Below, piece by piece: positions 20,913 to 29,736 of a stretch of 64,000 bases of DNA; within the stretch, counting starts at the first letter, position 1; every line of letters begins with the position of its first letter. Both the position numbers and the translations under genes were made by a program. The notes below the pieces were generated by a model. That model was not told the DNA's origin. It ran no database searches and saw only the letters and a program-made list of their open reading frames with translations. The stretch comes from Geothermobacter hydrogeniphilus (GTDB lineage Bacteria > Desulfobacterota > Desulfuromonadia > Desulfuromonadales > Geothermobacteraceae): NCBI RefSeq assembly GCF_002898515.1, contig NZ_PPFX01000014.1, positions 1 to 64,000 on the forward strand, given 5' to 3'.

Positions 20913-23708
20913 TCAGTTCTGGTCCGGTTCGGTCTTTTTCTTTGTCGCGCGGCGGCGTGGTTTCGGTTTCTCCGTTTCGGCAGCCGGGGTGTCGGCCGCT
21001 GCCGGTTCTGATGGGGCCGGGGCGGCTTTTTTGCGTGTCGCGGGTTTCCGTTTCGGTTTGGTCGGGGTTTCGGCGGCGGCCTTGTCAGCCGTGGCCGGTT
21101 GTTCCACGGTCTTTTTTTGCGCGGCCGGGCGACGTTTTTTCGGCTCTTCGACAGTCGTGGAATCTTCCGTGACGGTCGTTTCCGCCGCCTTTTTACGGGG
21201 GGGGCGGCGTTTGGGCTTTGCTGGCTCGTTTTCGGCTTCGGTTGCGGGCGGGGCGGCTTCCGATTTGGTTTCGGTCGTTGTTTCTTTCTTGCGCGGGCTG
21301 CGGCGCCGTTTCGGTTTCTCTTCCACCGTCGCTTCGGGAGTTGCGGCTTCCGCTCCAACGGCTTCCTTGTCGCCCTCCGCGGCAGCCGGTTTGCGGCTGC
21401 TCCGGCGGCGTTTCGGTTTGCTCTCCGTGTCCTCGGTCGCCAGCGGCGCCTGTTCGGGCTGCGTTTCCTTTTCCTCCCCGGTGGTCGTTTTGGCGGTGCG
21501 CCTTCTTTTCCGGGGCGGTTCGGGCGGGGCCTCGGCTGCGGCCGGCTCGGCTTCGGTCGACTTGGCTTCGGTCGACTTGGCTTCGGTCGACTTGGCTTCG
21601 GTCGACTTGGCTGACGCGCCACCGGCCAGCTCTTCAGTGGCCTTTTTACGGCTGCGGCGTCGCTTGGGTGTTGCCGCCGTCGTTTCCGTCTCTGTTGTCT
21701 TTGTCGGGGCAGCAGCCCTCGATGCCGCCGTGCTGTCATCGGTGGTCACGGTGGGAGCGTCCCCGCTGCCGGTCGCAGTCTCCTGGCCGGCGTCATCCGC
21801 CGGTTTTTTTCTCCGCGAGCGGGAACGACGCGACCGGCTCGGTTTCTCCTCTGTCTCCACGACCGATTCCGGTTCGGCGGATTTCTGGCCGTCGGCGTCC
21901 CCGTTTGTTTCACCGTCGACGGTTTCCGTGGTCGGCTGCTGATCATTTTCAGTTGCTGACTGCTCGTTGTCTCTGCTGCCGCTGCGCGCTCCGCCGCGGC
22001 GTCCCCGCCGCCGACGCCGACGGGGGCGGCGCGGGGTTTCGGAGGCGGCTTCACCTTCATCTTCGGTTGTACCGGTCCCGGTTTCGGACACCTCCGCTTC
22101 TTCTTCAGGCTCTTCAGTGGAGTCCCCGCGGCGGCGACCTTCGTTCTCTTCGGCGTCGGCCGCGGTTTCGGCCAGCGCGGCGGCGGCGGTCACCGGGGCG
22201 GCGGCATCGCCATTGGCTGCTGCCTGTTTTTCACGCTTGATGAATTCGAGCTTGACCTCTTCGGCGACCAGTTCCGCTTCGCCCTTGAGGTAGATGCTGG
22301 TGTTGTAGCGGCGTTCCATATCCAGCAGCTCTTCCCTGCGGGTGTTGAGCAGGTACTCGGCGACCTCGGAGGGGATTGCCGCCTCGACCCGACCGATCTG
22401 CTTCTTGGCCACACCGGCGTGGATTTTGCGCATAATAGCCACCGCCTGGGCTTCGGTACTCTTGACCTTGCCCCGTCCCTGGCAGTGCGGGCAGGTGTGC
22501 CAGGCGGCCGCGGCGAGGGTTGCCTTGATCCGCTGGCGGCTCATTTCCATCAGGCCGAACTGGCTGATGCGGCCGACGGTGACGCGGGCCTTGTCCCCGC
22601 TGAGCGCGTTCTTGAGACGTTTCTCGACCTCCCGTCCGTGCTTGCGGTCGCGCATGTCGATGAAATCGATGACGATCAGGCCGCCCAGGTCGCGCAACCG
22701 CAGCTGTCGGGCTACTTCATCGGCCGCTTCGAGGTTGGTTTTGTAAGCGGTTGCTTCGATGCCTTTCTCGCTGGCCATTTTACCGGAGTTGACATCGATG
22801 GCGACCAGCGCCTCGGTCTGGTCGATGACGATCGATCCGCCGGAGGGGAGGTTGACCTGGTTCTGGGAAATGGTGTCGATCTGTTCTTCGATCTGGTACT
22901 TGGAAAAGATCGGCCGCTGTTCCTGGTGAAGTTTGACAATCCGCAGGTAGTCGGGCATCACCTGGGCAAAGAATTCCCGCGCTTCGTTGTAGACCTGCGG
23001 GTCGTCGATCAGGACTTCGTCCATTTCCCGGGTGAAGTAATCGCGAATGGAGCGGATCACCAGGTTCGATTCCTGGTAGATCAGGGCCGGGGCGCTGCAT
23101 TTTTCGGCATGGGCGCTGATATTTTCGTACAGCCGCAGCAGGTAGTCGAGGTCGCGTTTGAGTTCGTCCGCTGATTTGCCGATGGCTGCGGTACGGATGA
23201 TGTAACCCATGTTCGCCGGCAGCTCCAGGTCGGAGATGGCGGCCCGCAGGGCCTTGCGCTCGGCGCCGTCGGGGATTTTGCGGGAGATGCCGCGGGCATC
23301 GTCATCCGGCATCAGCACCATGTAGCGGCCGGGCAGGGAGAGAAAGGTCGTCAGCGCCGCGCCCTTGTTGCCCCGTTCTTCCTTGGTGATCTGCACCAGG
23401 ATTTCCTGGCCGCGATGGAGAATTTCGTTGATGCGCGGGCGTGACTTGCTTTCCTGCTCGTCGCGCTGGGGGTAAAGAGAAGGATGGATTTCCCCGAGCT
23501 GCAGGAAACCGAGCCGTTCCGCTCCATAATCGACGAAGGCGGCCTGCAGCCCGGTTTCAACCCGGACCACCGCCGCCTTGTAGATATTACCCTTGGTCTG
23601 TTCCCGCCCGGTAATTTCGATGTCGAGTTCGGACAGCACACCGTCCTCGACGATGGCCACCCGGTTTTCTTCCGGGTTGCTGGCATTCACCAACATCTTC
23701 TTGATCAT
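20913..23708 (-). CDS. rne: Ribonuclease E/G family protein with long low-complexity tail
   Basis: 931 residues. An N-terminal S1-containing catalytic region (MIKKMLVNASNPEENRVA; GFLQLGEIH) is followed by the DNase I-like core with metal-binding Asp in VAIDVNSGK and IVIDFIDMRD, and a zinc-link motif CPHCQGRG (about 406). The catalytic half ends near 500. The remaining 430 residues are Ala/Thr/Glu/Lys/Arg-rich and almost certainly disordered, with alternating acidic blocks and RRRR-type RNA-binding patches, as in degradosome-scaffolding RNase E. An internal STEAK pentapeptide is repeated four times (DNA 21551-21610). It initiates mRNA decay and rRNA/tRNA processing. Start lies close to AGGAT; the 5' leader contains a hairpin and a truncated mobile element. 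Confidence 0.95.
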   Translation of the reverse strand: MIKKMLVNASNPEENRVAIVEDGVLSELDIEITGREQTKGNIYKAAVVRVETGLQAAFVDYGAERLGFLQLGEIHPSLYPQRDEQESKSRPRINEILHRGQEILVQITKEERGNKGAALTTFLSLPGRYMVLMPDDDARGISRKIPDGAERKALRAAISDLELPANMGYIIRTAAIGKSADELKRDLDYLLRLYENISAHAEKCSAPALIYQESNLVIRSIRDYFTREMDEVLIDDPQVYNEAREFFAQVMPDYLRIVKLHQEQRPIFSKYQIEEQIDTISQNQVNLPSGGSIVIDQTEALVAIDVNSGKMASEKGIEATAYKTNLEAADEVARQLRLRDLGGLIVIDFIDMRDRKHGREVEKRLKNALSGDKARVTVGRISQFGLMEMSRQRIKATLAAAAWHTCPHCQGRGKVKSTEAQAVAIMRKIHAGVAKKQIGRVEAAIPSEVAEYLLNTRREELLDMERRYNTSIYLKGEAELVAEEVKLEFIKREKQAAANGDAAAPVTAAAALAETAADAEENEGRRRGDSTEEPEEEAEVSETGTGTTEDEGEAASETPRRPRRRRRRGRRGGARSGSRDNEQSATENDQQPTTETVDGETNGDADGQKSAEPESVVETEEKPSRSRRSRSRRKKPADDAGQETATGSGDAPTVTTDDSTAASRAAAPTKTTETETTAATPKRRRSRKKATEELAGGASAKSTEAKSTEAKSTEAKSTEAEPAAAEAPPEPPRKRRRTAKTTTGEEKETQPEQAPLATEDTESKPKRRRSSRKPAAAEGDKEAVGAEAATPEATVEEKPKRRRSPRKKETTTETKSEAAPPATEAENEPAKPKRRPPRKKAAETTVTEDSTTVEEPKKRRPAAQKKTVEQPATADKAAAETPTKPKRKPATRKKAAPAPSEPAAADTPAAETEKPKPRRRATKKKTEPDQN
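21551..21610 (-). repeat. Four exact 15-bp tandem repeats inside the RNase E tail
   Basis: CTTCGGTCGACTTGG occurs four times head to tail, encoding STEAK repeats on the minus strand. The copies are identical, so the array is young and prone to slip in whole codons without a frameshift. Confidence 0.9.
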
Positions 23709-23753
23709 TATGAAAATCCTTCCGATGACCCCGCGGGATCATCGCAAACTGGT

Positions 23754-23797
23754 TGTCCGTCCGAAGACGGCTGCAGCCCCTGAGGCTGCCGGACAGG
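23754..23797 (-). promoter_or_regulatory. Hairpin in the RNase E 5' leader
   Basis: TGTCCG and CGGACA bracket a GGCTGCAG/GCTGCC inner arm, about 50 bases upstream of the RNase E start codon. E. coli rne is autoregulated through leader hairpins, so a similar role is possible, but this is only inference by analogy. Confidence 0.35.
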
Positions 23798-23897
23798 GTC
23801 GTTTCACCTGTCATCCCCGATTGGACACGAGCGAATGTTCCCGTCCGGGAGCATGGCTCGACCGGTCGGGATGATCTTTGCCGAACCGTCCCCTCAG

Positions 23898-23969
23898 TCT
23901 GGATCAGTGAGTTTCTGTTGGATGGCAAGTGCAATTGCTTGCCGCCGACAAGGGGCTCACTGATTCAGG
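23898..23969 (-). mobile_element. 72-bp internally deleted derivative of the MITE-like element, copy 3
   Basis: Read on the minus strand it has the left 27 bases of the family (CCTGAATCAGTGAGCCCC then TTGTCGGCG), a junction with AAGCAATTGCACTTGC, then the right 27 bases ending CTCACTGATCCAG. About 90 internal bases, including the hairpin, are missing. Flanks CTCAG and ATCAG agree at four of five positions. It lies in the divergent control region between rne and the ABC-F gene. Confidence 0.75.
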
Positions 23970-24141
23970 ATCAGGGCGTCCGACGCAGTCAATATAGCAA
24001 ATTCTCACGTGTTTTGCAGGAAAATTCTTGTTCCCGGTCGGGATGCCCGCATCCGAATCGTTCCCGGCTACCGGCGATCCGTCTGCCGATCAGGACCGTA
24101 ACAGGTTTCCCGAGGGTCAAGGCCTGTGCTATAAAAGCCGG

Positions 24142-26070
24142 ATGCTGCAATTGAGACAAATCAGGAAGAATTTTGCCGACCGGGTTCTTTTCGCCGGTCT
24201 GGATCTCCATCTTCGCCCCGGTGACCGGATCGGCCTGTGCGGCGATAACGGCGCCGGGAAAACGACCCTGCTGAAGATTCTTGCTGGACAGGTCGAGCCT
24301 GACGGCGGATCCCTGCAGATGGCGAAAGGGACCAGCTACGGTTACCTGCCGCAGGATGGACTTGAACACAGCGGCCGAACCCTGTTCGAGGAAGTCCGCA
24401 GCGCCCTTTCCGAGCTGCTGTCGCTGGAGAACGAACTCGAACGGCTGCAGCAGCGTCTTGCCGACGGGGCCGACGACGCGGTCCTGGAGCGGTTCGCTGA
24501 AGTTCAGGAACTCTATCAGCAGCGCGGCGGTTACACCATGGCCGCCGAGGTCGGCAAGGTGCTGGCCGGGCTCGGCTTTTCCGAAGCGGACTGGGAAAAA
24601 CCCTGCGAGACTTTTTCCGGTGGCTGGCAGATGCGTATCGCCCTGGCCAAGCTGCTGCTGCAGCGGCCGAACCTGCTGCTGCTCGATGAACCGACCAACC
24701 ACCTCGATCTGCCGGCCCGCGACTGGCTGGAGGGTTATCTGCGCGCCTACCCCCACGCGGTGGTGATGGTGTCGCATGATCGTTATTTTCTCGACCAGGT
24801 GGTGAGCCGCATCGTCGAACTCTGGAACAGTCACCTGACCGAGTACCCGGGCAGTTATTCGCGCTACCTGGTGCAGCGTGATGAGCGTATCCGGGCGTTG
24901 CGGGAGGCCAAGCGCCGCCAGGATGAGGAGGTGGCGCGCATCGAGGCCTTCATCAACCGGTTCCGTTACCAGGCCAACAAGGCGTCCCAGGTGCAGAGCC
25001 GGGTCAAGCAGCTGGAAAAAATCGAACGGATCGAGATCCCGCCGCAACGTAAAAGCATCGCCTTCCGCTTTCCCGCGCCGATCAAGAGCGGTCGGGTGGT
25101 GCTGGAACTGGAGCAGGCCGGCCAACGGTACGGTGAACTGCAGGTCCTGCGGGGTGTTGACCTGGTGGTTGAACGCGGCGAACGGATCGCCCTGGTCGGC
25201 CCCAACGGCGCCGGCAAGTCGACCCTGATGCGTCTGCTGGCCGGGGTCGAGTCGCCTTCGCAGGGAACCCGCAGCGAGGGCCACAATCTGCAGCAGGCCT
25301 ATTTCGCCCAGGATCAGGCCCGGGTGCTCGATCCCGGTAAAACGGTTCTGCAGCAGATCTCCGCCGCTGCGCCTTTCGACATGGTGCCGCGCCTGCGGGA
25401 TATCCTCGGCAGCTTCCTGTTTAGCGGCGATGATGTTGAAAAACCGGTTCGGGTTCTCTCCGGAGGTGAGCGAAACCGACTGGCACTGGCCATTCTGCTG
25501 CTGCGGCCGGCCAATCTGCTGCTGCTCGACGAACCGACCAATCATCTTGACCTGGCCTCAAAGGAGGTGCTGCTGACGGCGCTGAAGAGCTATTCCGGGA
25601 CCATGGTCTTTGTCAGTCATGACCGTTACTTCGTTGATTCCCTGGCGACCCGGGTGGTCGAAGTCGGGGGCGGGAGGATTGCATCCTGGCCGGGCAATTA
25701 CGAGGATTTTCTGCGTGCCAAGGCGGCGCTTGGAGATTCCAGTCACAGCCGGCAGCGGGTCGAGCAACATCTGGACACGGTCGTCTCCGCCGACACCACG
25801 GACAAGGATGCCCGACGCAAGGCGCATGCTGAGCGCAAGGCGGCGCAACGGGCGGAGCAGAAACGCCGTCGGGAACTGGCCGAGGTCGAGGCCGAGATCG
25901 AACGCCTGGAAGGCGAGCTGGGGGAGTTTGAGCAATTGATGGCCGACCCGGACCTTTACCGGGATCAGCAGCGCTGGCGCGAGGTTTCGACCCGCTACGA
26001 GCGGCTCAAGGACCAGGTGGCCGAGCTTTATCATCGCTGGGAAGGGTTGCAGCTGGAAGAGTCGGCCTGA
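24142..26070 (+). CDS. ABC-F family ATPase (Uup/YheS-like translation factor)
   Basis: 642 residues with two ATP-binding domains and no membrane segments. Walker A is GDNGAGKTT at about 33 and GPNGAGKST at about 352; signature motifs FSGGWQMR and LSGGERNR; Walker B LLLLDEPTNHLDL in both halves. A C-terminal coiled coil (about 550-640) is typical of the Uup subgroup. ABC-F proteins act on the ribosomal E site or rescue stalled ribosomes. I chose ATG 24142: the longer open frame upstream (to 24028) lacks homology and runs through the promoter gap. Divergent from rne. Confidence 0.92.
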   Translation: MLQLRQIRKNFADRVLFAGLDLHLRPGDRIGLCGDNGAGKTTLLKILAGQVEPDGGSLQMAKGTSYGYLPQDGLEHSGRTLFEEVRSALSELLSLENELERLQQRLADGADDAVLERFAEVQELYQQRGGYTMAAEVGKVLAGLGFSEADWEKPCETFSGGWQMRIALAKLLLQRPNLLLLDEPTNHLDLPARDWLEGYLRAYPHAVVMVSHDRYFLDQVVSRIVELWNSHLTEYPGSYSRYLVQRDERIRALREAKRRQDEEVARIEAFINRFRYQANKASQVQSRVKQLEKIERIEIPPQRKSIAFRFPAPIKSGRVVLELEQAGQRYGELQVLRGVDLVVERGERIALVGPNGAGKSTLMRLLAGVESPSQGTRSEGHNLQQAYFAQDQARVLDPGKTVLQQISAAAPFDMVPRLRDILGSFLFSGDDVEKPVRVLSGGERNRLALAILLLRPANLLLLDEPTNHLDLASKEVLLTALKSYSGTMVFVSHDRYFVDSLATRVVEVGGGRIASWPGNYEDFLRAKAALGDSSHSRQRVEQHLDTVVSADTTDKDARRKAHAERKAAQRAEQKRRRELAEVEAEIERLEGELGEFEQLMADPDLYRDQQRWREVSTRYERLKDQVAELYHRWEGLQLEESA

Positions 26071-26115
26071 ACCTGTTTAAGGTTATTATCGGACTGCCGG
26101 GGAACGGAGGGACGC

Positions 26116-27417
26116 ATGGGACCGGATCAGCTGTTCGTCGTCGTTGTCGCCAGTGAAAAAGGGGGCGTCGGCAAGACCACTATCGCCACCAACCTGGCCG
26201 TCTACCTGAAGGCCCTCGCCGAGGATCTGCCGGTCACCATCGCCTCTTTTGACAACCATTTTTCGGTCGACAACATGTTCGCCATCGGCCGGCAGCGGGC
26301 TGTCTCGGTGGTGGACCTGTTTGCCGGTCGGCAGCCGTTCGGACCGGCCATGCTGGGTGAATACGGGGTCCAGTATCTCGCTTCGCAGCGGCAGCTGGAA
26401 CCGCCTCCCGCGGCCGACTCGGCCACCCTGCGAAAACGTCTCGCGGGGAGTGGGCTGCGGGGCATCCTGATTCTCGATACCCGGCCGATTCTTGATTTCT
26501 TCACCCGCAGCGCCCTGGAAGCCGCTGACCTGGTGCTGGTGCCGGTCAAGGACCGTGCCTCGCTGGTCAATGTCGCCTCGATTCACAACCTGATGAATGA
26601 TCGTCCGGAGGAGGAACGGCTGTGGCTGGTTCCGAGTCTGATCGACGGTCGGCTCAAACTCAAGGGCCGGGTCGGTATGCGTGACTACCTGGTCTTCAAC
26701 GGTGAGGAGCGTGGTTACCGGTTTGCTCCGACCCATATTTCCAAGAGTCCCAAGGTGGAAGGGCTGGCCAGCGGTTTCAGCAGCCGCATCCACCCGGTTC
26801 TCATCCACGCCCGGGGGACGGCGGTCCATCGCCAGTTGCGGATTCTGGCCGACTTTGTCCTGGAGCGCCGGGCGTCCTGCCCCCGTGGACGCTGCCGGCA
26901 GGGTGCGCTGGCCCTGGAGGGGGCTGTCCCGGAGGGCCGCCTGCGTCGCCTGCTGCCGGATTGTCCGGTCTGTGGTACCGCAGGTGACGGCGGCAGCGGC
27001 CGGCTGTTTTTCGACCGTCGCAGCAGGCGACGCGGTTTTCTGCATGAAGATTGTTTCCAGCGGCTGCTCGAAGGGACCGATCTGCGGACCCTGTTGACCG
27101 GGCAGCGGGGCCTGCTGGCGCTGACCCTCACCGGTGGCGGGCTCAGCGGAGAGGGGAGACGGCTGTGCCTGGCCCTGTTTGATGCCGATGGCACCTGTCA
27201 GCTTGAAGAGATCCCGACTGCGCGTACCGGGCGTCGCCTTGAGGCCTTCCTGGTCACCGCGGCCGGACGGGATGATCCCTCCGAACTGTTCCAGGAGCTG
27301 CTGCTGATCCCCCTGACCGGGGACCCGCCGGTTACGTTGCTGCAGGATCCGGGCTATCGAAACTGGCGGCGGCTGGCTCTGCGGGCCGCCCGCGACCGTT
27401 CCCTGCGCGAGCGCTGA
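26116..27417 (+). CDS. ParA/MinD-like P-loop ATPase with cysteine-containing C-terminal domain
   Basis: 433 residues. It opens with VVASEKGGVGKTTIATNLAV, the deviant Walker A of ParA/MinD/Soj ATPases, and continues with LILDTRP as a Walker B-like strand. From about 255 an extra domain has CPRGRC and CPVCG pairs that could form a zinc or cluster site, followed by a helical end. It does not sit beside parB, flagellar or carboxysome genes, so the cargo is unknown. It lies 46 bases after the ABC-F gene and may be in one transcript. Not a chromosome-partition ParA by context. Confidence 0.7.
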   Translation: MGPDQLFVVVVASEKGGVGKTTIATNLAVYLKALAEDLPVTIASFDNHFSVDNMFAIGRQRAVSVVDLFAGRQPFGPAMLGEYGVQYLASQRQLEPPPAADSATLRKRLAGSGLRGILILDTRPILDFFTRSALEAADLVLVPVKDRASLVNVASIHNLMNDRPEEERLWLVPSLIDGRLKLKGRVGMRDYLVFNGEERGYRFAPTHISKSPKVEGLASGFSSRIHPVLIHARGTAVHRQLRILADFVLERRASCPRGRCRQGALALEGAVPEGRLRRLLPDCPVCGTAGDGGSGRLFFDRRSRRRGFLHEDCFQRLLEGTDLRTLLTGQRGLLALTLTGGGLSGEGRRLCLALFDADGTCQLEEIPTARTGRRLEAFLVTAAGRDDPSELFQELLLIPLTGDPPVTLLQDPGYRNWRRLALRAARDRSLRER

Positions 27418-27554
27418 TATCCCCTGCGGGCGCGGAGTTTGCAACTGGCGTTAATGCCCGCGCGTCACGGTTGTCTCCGGGGGGACGGTCGACCTGTTGC
27501 CGGTTTTTGCCGCCGGTGGTTGCGCGTGTTCTTTTTTCAATCGAACTAAAAACG

Positions 27555-27583
27555 TTGACAGCCGACGCTAACTAGCTTAAATA
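27555..27583 (+). promoter_or_regulatory. Near-consensus sigma-70-type promoter
   Basis: TTGACA at 27555-27560, a 17-base spacer, and TAAATA at 27578-27583. It is correctly placed about 50 bases upstream of the ATG at 27633 of the DUF4388-like gene and is the best vegetative promoter visible in this part of the window. Confidence 0.7.
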
Positions 27584-27632
27584 TAAAAAGTTTTCTGTTA
27601 TGGATTGAATCTTTCACAGTCGAGGTTGTCTC

Positions 27633-28592
27633 ATGATCCTGCTGCCACGGGGGAACCCCGTTAAAGAAAATATCGATCCGGGCAAAGTGCAATTGCCGGA
27701 CGCCCTGCAGAAATTGCAAAAAGGCAATTTCACCGGATACCTGCGATTTGACACGACCCGTGGGGTCGGCATCCTGATCTACGACAAGGGCCGACTGATC
27801 AGCGCACTGTTCGAGGGCGCCAGTGAGCGTGAAATTGCCTACGATGCCATCGCGCTGATTTTCGAATGTTCCCTGGCCGGTAATGCCAATCTCAATATCT
27901 ACAGGCTGTCTTCCGAGTTGGCGATGAGTATTCATGCCCTGTTGCACGGCCAGGTTCTCTACAAGGGGCAGGAGGTCAAGCTGCTCGATATCCGTGGCCT
28001 GCTCGGCAAAATGAAGGAAGATAGGATCACCGGTTGTCTGCGGATCTACACCTCGGACCATATCGCGCTGATCTTCTACCGCGAGGGGAATCCGCTCGGA
28101 TTTTTTCATGACGGTTCGACCGATCTGGAAAAGAGCGCGGAAAATTCCCTTTCGGTCGCCAAGCTGCCGGGCGCCAAGATCGACGTACTGACCGCCCAGA
28201 TCTCCGAAGAAGCGACCATGGCCGATCTGCAGGCCTCGGCCGATATTCGCGCCCTCTGGCAGAAAGCCCATGAAAATGTTACCCGGGACAAACGTTCGCG
28301 GGAAGCGGAGGTCGCCCGTAGTCTTGAAGAGCGGGAGAAGGACCGTCGGCAGAAGGTGCTCGGCCTGCTCAAGGGGGTGGCGGAAAAGAGCCTGGGCCGT
28401 ATCGGTGCCCAGTTGGCGGACAAGGAGTTCAACCGTGCCATGAACGGGCAGGGGGTTGTTTCGGAAGTGGTACTCGAAGATTTTTATCAACGTCTGGGCA
28501 AGGCGGCGAAACTGGTCGCCGGACCCACGACGGTGAAGCAGATGGTTGATGAAATGCAGCGCGGCATCAAGGCGCTGATGAAGACGGACTGA
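27633..28592 (+). CDS. DUF4388-like protein, two tandem domains
   Basis: 319 residues. Two halves (about 20-105 and 110-200) share the DUF4388 pattern: L-x-D-x-L-Q-x-L then TGYLRF, GILIYDKGRLISALF, and in the second TGCLRIY, ALIFYREGNPLGFFHDG. The C-terminal third is a charged coiled coil. DUF4388 domains occur in cytosolic signalling proteins of deltaproteobacteria, often near gliding, pili or c-di-GMP genes. The protein is cytosolic, with no membrane segment or signal. The adjacent polytopic membrane protein gene, 68 bases downstream, is a likely functional partner. Molecular role unknown. Confidence 0.6.
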   Translation: MILLPRGNPVKENIDPGKVQLPDALQKLQKGNFTGYLRFDTTRGVGILIYDKGRLISALFEGASEREIAYDAIALIFECSLAGNANLNIYRLSSELAMSIHALLHGQVLYKGQEVKLLDIRGLLGKMKEDRITGCLRIYTSDHIALIFYREGNPLGFFHDGSTDLEKSAENSLSVAKLPGAKIDVLTAQISEEATMADLQASADIRALWQKAHENVTRDKRSREAEVARSLEEREKDRRQKVLGLLKGVAEKSLGRIGAQLADKEFNRAMNGQGVVSEVVLEDFYQRLGKAAKLVAGPTTVKQMVDEMQRGIKALMKTD

Positions 28593-28660
28593 TTTATTTT
28601 CCAGCCGTGCCGGGACTGTTGCCCGGTCGCGGCCGGTCTTGCCACCAGGAGGCATCGGGT

Positions 28661-29353
28661 ATGGATTGGAACATCGTACAACTGGTTCTCTGGCTGATTG
28701 CCGGGATCGTCTCTTTCTACTTCAGTATCGGCAACGCCCGCGTTTGGACCAGCATCGCCGTCGGTTTCGGCCTGATCCTGCTGGGGGAACTGCTGCCCCA
28801 GGCGATGCCGTTTCTGCCCGGCGCCAGCAGTCCGCAGATCGAGGCAATGAGCTACATTCTCGGCACCATCTCGATTTTGGTGATGAGTCATGGTTTCCAG
28901 GAGTATTATGTCTTTTCCCGCACCCTGGAACTGGAAGGCAACAAGCTGCTGGTCTATGTCGCGACTCTCGGGGTTATTTTCGCCTCGATGATCTTCATCC
29001 TGATCAATCCCGCCCCCACTCCGTCAACCCTCAAGGTCATCCGTGTGGTCGAAGACACCAACTGGGTTTTCCTGTCTCTGATCAATATCGACCTGATCCG
29101 CAAGATTTATATCAATGTCAAGGACAGCCCGATCAGCAAAGGCTTCATCGCCTTCATGCTGGTCTTTGTCTTCATCTTCCTGTGGCGCGGTTCAGAACTC
29201 TATATCCAGGTCTACGATCTCGCCAACCCGGATGTCAGCCGGCTGTTCCCTTTCCGCTACGAGCTGTCGCAGATCTGTTCCAATGTCGGCAATCTGCTGG
29301 CCGGGTTGTCGGTGGGGGGGACGTTTATCTATCTCGCCCGGCTCCTCCGCTGA
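28661..29353 (+). CDS. Polytopic membrane protein of unknown function
   Basis: 230 residues with about seven predicted transmembrane helices (first about 6-22, last about 205-225). No catalytic motif is evident. The plan resembles 7TM sensor modules, but no output domain is attached. I chose ATG 28661 because CAGGAGG is correctly spaced and the open frame further up is hydrophilic and unrelated. It follows the DUF4388-like gene on the same strand. Two identical palindromic repeats follow immediately. Confidence 0.6.
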   Translation: MDWNIVQLVLWLIAGIVSFYFSIGNARVWTSIAVGFGLILLGELLPQAMPFLPGASSPQIEAMSYILGTISILVMSHGFQEYYVFSRTLELEGNKLLVYVATLGVIFASMIFILINPAPTPSTLKVIRVVEDTNWVFLSLINIDLIRKIYINVKDSPISKGFIAFMLVFVFIFLWRGSELYIQVYDLANPDVSRLFPFRYELSQICSNVGNLLAGLSVGGTFIYLARLLR

Positions 29354-29356
29354 TCT

Positions 29357-29481
29357 GCGAGGGCCGATGAAAAGCACCCGTCTGCTTCGTTGCCCTCGCC
29401 CTCGTCACTGCGACGTAGCTGCTGCTACGCCTCACTTCTCGGGCTTCGGGCGCCTCGCATTCGGGCACTTTTGATCGGCCT
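29357..29481. repeat. 125-bp palindromic repeat, copy A
   Basis: The unit begins GCGAGGGCCGATGAAAAG and ends CACTTTTGATCGGCCT, and has CGTAGCTGCTGCTACG at its centre. The arms are imperfectly complementary, so it can fold into one long stem. It starts three bases after the stop codon of the membrane-protein gene. It appears identical to copy B over all 125 bases. Confidence 0.85.
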
Positions 29482-29529
29482 GGGACGGTAGCGGGGTGGG
29501 GGAGGTTCCTGCTCCGGTTCAGAGTTGGT

Positions 29530-29654
29530 GCGAGGGCCGATGAAAAGCACCCGTCTGCTTCGTTGCCCTCGCCCTCGTCACTGCGACGTAGCTGCTGCTA
29601 CGCCTCACTTCTCGGGCTTCGGGCGCCTCGCATTCGGGCACTTTTGATCGGCCT
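29530..29654. repeat. 125-bp palindromic repeat, copy B
   Basis: Direct repeat of copy A with no difference seen by eye, separated by a 48-base spacer. It lies between the ends of two convergent genes (membrane protein and OmpA-like lipoprotein). Confidence 0.85.
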
Positions 29655-29678
29655 TGACTGACACTTCAATGAATAGAA

Positions 29679-29718
29679 AAAGGGCCTCTGCCTTCTTCCG
29701 GCAGCGGCCCTTTTTTGA
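29679..29718 (-). terminator. Intrinsic terminator of the OmpA-like lipoprotein gene
   Basis: On the minus strand AAAAAAGGGCCGCTGCC pairs with GGCAGAGGCCCTTTTT across a short loop, ending in a T-run just downstream of the stop codon. The A-run on the other side makes it potentially bidirectional. Confidence 0.8.
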
Positions 29719-29736
29719 CGTGACGGACATTGGTTG

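Noticed and set aside
21551-21610. Short direct repeats that could be taken for a CRISPR array
   Set aside because: Units are head to tail without spacers and lie in frame within RNase E.
20036-21739. 567-residue Arg-rich frame on the minus strand
   Set aside because: It overlaps RNase E and the HDOD gene in other frames and has extreme composition; it is a shadow of GC-rich coding DNA.
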